Below the pieces are notes generated by a model. The model ran no database searches, was not told where the DNA came from, and worked only from the letters and a program-made list of their open reading frames with translations. From Saururus chinensis (Eukaryota; Streptophyta; Magnoliopsida; Piperales; Saururaceae): a stretch of DNA of 64,000 nucleotides. Made by a program: the position numbers and the translations under genes. This document shows, piece after piece, positions 58,097-64,000 of the stretch; the first letter of the stretch is position 1; each line of letters opens with the position of its first letter. Location of the stretch: contig CP141143.1 of the NCBI GenBank assembly GCA_035235625.1, positions 31,816,592 through 31,880,591 on the forward strand, given 5' to 3'.

Positions 58097-58696
58097 CTAG
58101 CAAATAACCATGCATACGTTCAAAACTAGACAAAGAAATTCATGAACTAGCTGAAGAATATAAAATTCGAACATTAAACAATAGTAAAGTTTGTGATCCG
58201 ACCTCGAATCCTCTGAATCCTTCTTCTTGTTGCAAACCCTTATGCCCTCTCTCTTTCTCTCTCCAAAGCACTCCATTCTCGCTTGGACTCCATTGAGACC
58301 TCCAAAAAATTCCAAAATTTTGAGATTTTCTCCCTTTAAATAAGGTGTGGCCATCTCTTATAATTCCACACCACATCAATTCCCACGATTTTTGAGGCAA
58401 CCATGTCTCCCAGTTTCACACCATCAACACGTCGATGCCTACCAATAGTAAAACCAATTTTCACGGATGTATGCACCCAACATGTCAGTGACTTGTCGAT
58501 CGAAAAAGTGAAAATTTAAAAATAAAATATTCTATTTTCTTAAAAAATAGGGGGTGTCACATTCTTTCCCCTTAAAAGAATGTTGTCCTCAAAATTCGAA
58601 AAGATTAAAAGCTTTACACGAGCCAAATTTTTTCAAAAATCAACACACAAGAGTTCCATCAACACAGTGATGGGTTTGCTAGCATGTTAATGGTAC

Positions 58697-59029
58697 TATA
58701 ATGTCCCTAGATTTTTTGCAATTTGTTGTGACCTTTTTGCTTTTTTTGGCTCATTTTTTGATGGGAAAATTCGACATTACCATATTAGATTTTCCTTTTT
58801 TACCCCAGTCTTTGGACAAGTAGAGTCAGGTGGAGGCCCTGTTTCTGGTTGTGGGCCTTGGTGGGGCCTCAAGTGTTATTGGCATGAAAAAAAGAAGAAA
58901 GAAGAGAGAGATAGATAGAGAGAGAAAGAAAAAGAGAAATTAAAAAAATAGAAAATAGAATGGAGGAACGAGTGAGCCATTTTGGAATCACCCAAAACCC
59001 CATGTCCCTTACACACACACACACACACA

Positions 59030-59069
<40 letters not shown>

Positions 59070-59751
59070 TATCTTTTATTGGTGGTAGTGCCTCCAGCCA
59101 ACCTTGGTTGGCAATAATAAGGTTGCCGCCTTAGACAGCTCTCCACCCCCTGTTCCCTGCCCATTTTTGCTTTGCCATCGCTCAGATCCGCCCCCTTCTC
59201 TCTGTGCTACCTCTTAGTCGTGCCACGACCAACTTTGGCTGGATCCAACTCCGCCTTCTACGACCATTGCAGAGACGACTAGAGTTGTCGGCACTCCCCT
59301 CCTCGCTCTTCTCCTATGTGTCCCCTTGCACCTCTACTCTTCCCTTTCTCTTGAGCTAGATGGACGCCTCTAGATGCATATTTGGCCGCATTAGCTAGTG
59401 AGTCATGGGCCATCCATCCACCGTGGGGTTTGCCATGGCCTGGCAATGGCGGTGGGCCATCACACAAGGCCCCATACCATCTTTTTCTAGCCCTCACTCC
59501 CCCTTATCTTTTTCTCCATATAACCTTCTTTTTGTTTTTTTGCTATGGCTACAGTCCGCGGCTGGTAACTGGCTAGTTGGCCTCTGTATGTTGTCGCCCT
59601 AGTTAGGTAATGACAAGGGGCCACTAGTTCTTGGCCCCTCTTTGCTCATCTATCCTATCTTCATTGTCAACACCCTTATTGGCCATGTTTAGCCACTGGC
59701 CACAAGATAGCCTCCGACTAGACATGGTTCGGGTTGCCTCGACCCGGTGAC
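58697..59751 (+). repeat. Family B fragment B4 (left 1.05 kb of the LTR), interrupted by B3
   Basis: It starts TATAATGTCCCTAG, a decayed version of the family B start. It shares 'gcaatttgttgtgacc...gggaaaattcgac' style sequence with 63778-63860 and with B2's left end. It stops at 59751, where B3 begins in the opposite orientation. The remainder would lie beyond B3. Confidence 0.6.
59011..59064. repeat. (AC)n(TC)n compound microsatellite
   Basis: About eleven AC units followed by about sixteen TC units, within family B fragment B4. Confidence 0.97.
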
Positions 59752-60589
59752 TATAACGCCCAAGATATTTCATCACATATTCTTAAAATTCACAGATTTT
59801 TTTTTGCAATATAATGATTGTAAATTGGGGAAAAATGACGAAATACAAAACCTGTAAAAATACTTTATAATTTAAAACATTACACATCGTTTTTTCCATC
59901 CAAAATTATTCGATTAAACATTGTATGGCTAAACTAAAATCCTCAGGTGCTACTTGAAAATAAATGCATGAATAAATTACCATGATCATGGATTTTAAAT
60001 ACAAATTTATCTCAGGCACCCCTGAGTGCAAGTCCCATAAACAGTTGAGAGTCTGATCCAAATTAAAAGTCGAGAAGGCATAAACCCTTTAATTCTCATC
60101 TCACCCAATACAAGAGATTGTGGCATAAACATTACTTTCAATGAGTCGAGGATATACTTAAGTCAAAGGAAATCAATCCACCGCAGAAATGTGCATCCAT
60201 CTCCTAGAGCTCTCCACCACAAACTTGCAAAAACATCCTGAAAGCACGGCTAAAAAATAGGGTAATGAGTATTTTCATACTTAGTAGGAAAATGCTCAGT
60301 AAGGGAGTTCTAAACAGTGAACTCTATAAGTCCATACATTGATGCGTTCATGCAACTCAAACATGAAGCAAACAGACATATCATAATCATGCACATACGT
60401 ACACAATCATGTTAACTATATACCATCAGACAAATCTTATACTTACACTCATAATTAGTCTTACAAACTTACTTGTACAATCGTATGCTTACTCAAATAA
60501 TTTATAGATACTTGTATGACCTTACACTAGTACAATCTTACTTGTAGGACCTTACTCGTACAATCTTACTCAGAAACATACGTTTACAG

Positions 60590-60760
60590 TCTTACTCATA
60601 CTCATACTCTTACACTTGTGCTCAGAATCATACTCTTACAGTCTTACTCAGAATCATACTCTTATAGTCTTACTCAGAATCATACTCTACAGTCTTACTC
60701 AGAATCATACTCTTATAGTCTTACTTAGAAATTTATGCTTACAGTCTTGCTAAAAAACTT
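60590..60760. repeat. 26-bp minisatellite in B3
   Basis: About five units of 'cttactcagaatcatactct(tac)agt' in direct tandem. The corresponding B1 and B2 regions have only looser TTACTC/GAGTAA repeats. Confidence 0.8.
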
Positions 60761-62029
60761 ACGCTTACTAAAAAATATACATACTCACTTATACAATCGT
60801 ACACATTCTATCGACCACTGAAGTTTATTATCATTAATAAGCTTCAGTGTCAAAATGGAAAGGAATGCCACTAGGGCATCATCTTAACCTCCAGGGAGTG
60901 ACTAAACACCATGGACTTTTCCGAAGGCAAGACACATCAATGCTCATGGGGCACATGATTAAATAGGTAAGAGTAGGTCCATGGTACTACTTACCTGAGT
61001 ATGCAATTATAAACACCCACACATAAGGGGTCATACAATTGCCCACACTTTAGGGGTCTTATAATGCCATACAATTGCCCACCATTATGGGTCTTATAGT
61101 GCAATGGGTAGAAATCATACAGTGCCACTCTTCGGCAAAATCATACAACGCTTTCAATAGAGCATCAAATGTTTGGGCTTAATATAGTACACGGACCAAA
61201 ACGAAAACATATATAGCTCTCTACAAAGAAATAGATGTCTTGGGCTCAATACAGAACACAGACAACCTCCCACACGATAAACACCATGACAAGACATGAG
61301 AAATGCTCAGCCGACTCATTATCAAGTAGCTCAAACATGAAACTTAATCCGTCGAAACCCTCATATCTCAAACTCACATCATTATTATTAACTTTGTTTT
61401 TAATTCAAGTTTGAATTAAGTAAGTTATACGGTACAATTATGCTACAAAAACTCTCAAACATATAGTGCTCCACTGATCACACCGAAGCTGAGCCCGATC
61501 CAAAACCATAGTTTGTCAAGGCAACATACTTTACTTAATCCAACCATCTCATAATCATAATTCACTGTACATCAAATACTTACATATTTATATAATCTTC
61601 GTCATCCACCTTATGGCCAAAACATCTTACTCAGAAGTCATCAACTAAGCTCCTCAGAGCCAACCCCAGTTATACCCTCTTACTTATACCACACTTATTA
61701 TACTTACTTTTCACTTCATAATCTGTACGTTATACTTGTATAATTGTGCACACTCTTGCTGCTTAATAATCCCCCAACATATGCTCTGATCCAAACCAAA
61801 TAAACCGCTCCAATCCTCTCCCATCAAACTCATATCCCCTATCTTCCGTTATATACTTACACATACACATTCAACTCCATACTAAACCCTCTGTCACCTC
61901 TTACCGTCCATCGCCCAAACTTCTGCCCACACACGCTTATGAATCCATTGGACATGCGTATATCCATCATACATATGTATGTCCATCACACATATGCATA
62001 ACATATACATACTTCCATACATAGCTTAC

Positions 62030-62425
62030 TAACATACTCGCTAGCCATCACTAGAACACACATAATCCACATATATTAGCTTATCAACGTACTCATTAGC
62101 CATCACTAGCACACAATCCATATACGTAGAAACATACTCGCTAGCCACATACATAATCCACATACATTAGCTTACCAACGTACTCGCTAGCCATCACTAG
62201 CACACACAATCCACATACGTAGAAACATACTCGCTAGCCATCACTAACACATACATACACATCCATACACATAGCTTACCAATATATTCGCTAGCCATCA
62301 CTAGCACATATATATTCTACGTACGTAGCTTACAAACATACATGCTAGCCATCACTAGCACATACATATTCCACATACGTAGCTTAAAAATATATATGCT
62401 AGCCATCACTAGCACACACATACTT
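62030..62425. repeat. Minisatellite built on 'ctagccatcactagcacaca' in B3
   Basis: Around eight units of 45-65 bp share the words CTAGCCATCACTAGCACA, ACGTAG and TACTCG. Each unit contains CTAGccatcaCTAG, a short inverted repeat. Not seen in B1 or B2. Confidence 0.85.
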
Positions 62426-63700
62426 CAAGCATACCTACAACCTACATGCATGTCATATGCATTTTACCATAGCATAATTTATCATCTTACATCATGCAAA
62501 TGGATCATGATTTAACATCTAAAACATTGAATCATACAATCTTAGCATGCTACTACTCATTCAAAGCATGCTATCATGAAATTACAAGTTCAAAGCTCAC
62601 CTACCTCGTAATCATGACATTTGATGGCGAGCACATGATGGTGGTGGCAAAATTGGCGGCCAAAAACATTGTCAAGTCGAGAGAGTTGCTATCCCGAGGG
62701 TTTAGAAAATGCCAGAAGTACTCACGGCCAAATGGGGTGACACGGATCAATAAGGCAAAATCCGTAATCCATGGGGCACACAAGGGCAGCCGGGAGAAAG
62801 GTCTTGCCAACATAAGTGGTGGTGTGACTAAAAGTCAAGGGTGTACTCTCTGAAGGTCGGCCTGGTGGATGAGAAGCACTTGATTAGCCACAAGACATCG
62901 AAATTAGCTGCGACAGCACCCAACGGCGTCGATTTCATGTCAACAAGGGCCCACATATGGGCGGAGGGCATGGGGCGATGATCAAGGACGGAGGAGAGGT
63001 GGAGGAGGCTCTGATGTCAACTCCATTTGGTTGTAGAGCCATTCGACAGTTAGGCGACACAAATACGATGCCTAAACCCTAAATCGCATGCGCCACTATT
63101 TGCATACACAACCAAAGGGGAGGAGGTTTGGACGGTATCGGCCCAAGGCTCAGAAGGGGCGGTAGGGCCATGCCAAAGGGTAGTGACCGACAAAGATGGC
63201 CTTTGCAGTTGCTCTGTTGAGGTAGGCCGAGTAGAGGCCAAACGGTGTTCGATGGAGGTAGGACGGTAAGAGGGCAAAACATAGCGCTCTCTATAGTGTG
63301 GTCAGACATATAATCAGCAGAGGGGGAGCCTAGCTCATGCTGAAAGAAGGGGACAGTGCCATGCTAGAGCAGCGACCTAGCCATCTCAGGCTAAAATTGG
63401 CCCGAACTATGTGCTCTAAAAGTCATCCGACATAAAAAGGTGCTATGATAGCCCAAAATAGAAAAATGACCAGAAAGCATAGACAGGCCGGGGGACATAG
63501 GGAGGAGCAAGGGTTACCAGCGGCTCTGGCTGGCTTTGTCGTGGCCCTAGCAGCTAGGAGGAGCTATCTCCAGCTAGAGGTTACAGCCAAAGGTAGTGGT
63601 GACATGTTGATCAGACAATAGGGAGAGGAAGAGCAATCGGCTCAGTTTGTTTGGATGGAATAGTACAATCGGGCAAGAGTAGATCTGGTTTTGACTGAGT
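62426..63700 (-). other. Inner part of B3; open frames without recognisable protein
   Basis: Several frames of 60-120 codons occur because the region is GC-richer, but none has conserved features. The equivalent parts of B1 and B2 have different, broken frames. Treated as non-coding LTR sequence. Confidence 0.5.
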
Positions 63701-63777
63701 GGCGGAGGCCAAAAAATGGTTAGGGTGGTGGGGCTCGGGTGAAATGACAGCCCTGCCGTTGCTAGCCCAAGGCTGGA

Positions 63778-64000
63778 TGTAAGGTCCCTGATTTTTCTAC
63801 GATTTTTTATGATTTTCCTGCTATTTTTTTGGTCATTTTTGGTGGGAAAATGTGACGCTATGGCGTATTCATATTTATGTATTTTCCCTGTATTTATACC
63901 CGTAGAGTTGGGTTGGGGCTTAGTCGCGGGCCGTGGGCCTCGCTATGCACTTACATCGCGAAGTTTGGAGCTACAACGCGTAACTGGTGGGTGAACGCGT
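63778..64000 (+). repeat. Start of another family B copy (B5), cut by the window edge
   Basis: TGTAAGGTCCCTGATTTTTC resembles the family B start. The following 'ttagtcgcgggccgtgggcc' matches B2 at 53239-53257 ('ttagtcgcaggtcatgggcc'). It seems to have inserted into B3. Confidence 0.65.

Larger units (their letters stand above)
52040..58561 (-). repeat. Possible del/Tekay-type 3' LTR remnant split by solo LTR B2
   Basis: On the minus strand, a polypurine tract AAGGGGAAAGAA (58573-58562) runs directly into TGTGACACCCCC (from 58561). This is the junction layout of del/Tekay-type Ty3/gypsy 3' LTRs. The far end may be at 52040 (TGTTATGCCCC on the plus strand). If so, the LTR is about 2 kb with B2 (53136-57692) inserted. 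The left boundary is uncertain, and the internal domain beyond 58573 is almost entirely missing. Confidence 0.4.
59752..63777 (-). repeat. Family B copy B3, inverted, far end not reached
   Basis: The right-hand family B end lies at 59752 (TATAACGCCCAAG, decayed TGTCACGCCC). 59930-60300 matches B1 30390-30740 ('ctcaggtg', 'ccatgatcatgg', 'gagtattttcatacttagta'). 60830-61000 matches B1 31190-31350. The 5' GC-rich part reaches to 63777, where another family B start appears. The 5 bp before it is GTGAC; the matching duplicate is not seen in the window. Confidence 0.7.

Noticed and set aside
62494..62853. 119-codon plus-strand frame
   Set aside because: Within family B copy B3. No recognisable domain, and the matching B1 region (32180-32300) does not keep it.

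Overview
The window is nuclear DNA of a flowering plant. It holds two conserved plant genes with many introns, surrounded and invaded by plant-type LTR retrotransposons, hAT-like and Tourist-like elements and their relics. The species cannot be named from the sequence. AT-rich introns of several kilobases and dense LTR debris suggest a moderately large genome.

Gene 1 (minus strand, 15857 down to 419) is a complete FRA10AC1 homologue. It has 11 coding exons and 243 codons spread over 15.4 kb. All exon phases close, so the model is tight. Intron 4 (95 nt) has the full signature of a minor-spliceosome (U12-type) intron. Intron 7 needs a GC donor to keep frame. The large introns carry insertions: a decayed Ty3/gypsy element in intron 3, a Tourist-like MITE in intron 2, and a hAT-type MITE plus a degenerate tandem array in intron 5.

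Gene 2 (plus strand, 44709 to 48592) is a complete class IV histone deacetylase, HDA2/HDAC11 type, with 13 exons and 357 codons. All zinc-binding and catalytic residues are present. The two genes are divergent. Their start codons lie 28.9 kb apart, and nearly everything between them is mobile-element sequence.

From 16 to 44 kb the order is: a GACCC-rich hAT-like element (16730-17298); a second Ty3/gypsy element on the minus strand with both LTRs, PBS and target duplication (17664-23105); then an old host region with a transposon-type Ulp1-like protease relic. That host region is interrupted by LTR-shaped insertions with TG...CA-type ends and exact 5-bp target duplications but no internal region, so they are best read as solo LTRs. 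They are D (23962-25576), C (26296-28788), B1 (30238-36922, carrying A1 at 32796-35230 inside it) and A2 (40741-42809). A second, 1.1-kb GACCC-rich hAT-like element follows at 42949-44079.

From 48.6 to 64 kb there are no further recognisable intact genes. A 4.56-kb solo LTR of family B (53136-57692) lies in what looks like an older del/Tekay-type LTR. It is followed by three more family B copies or fragments in alternating orientation (58697-64000) that look nested and run off the window end.

No prokaryotic-type system, CRISPR array, rRNA or tRNA gene was recognised. The most noteworthy points are the splice-site chemistry of the FRA10AC1 gene, the density of solo LTRs with clean target duplications, and hairpin and minisatellite structures inside the family A LTR.
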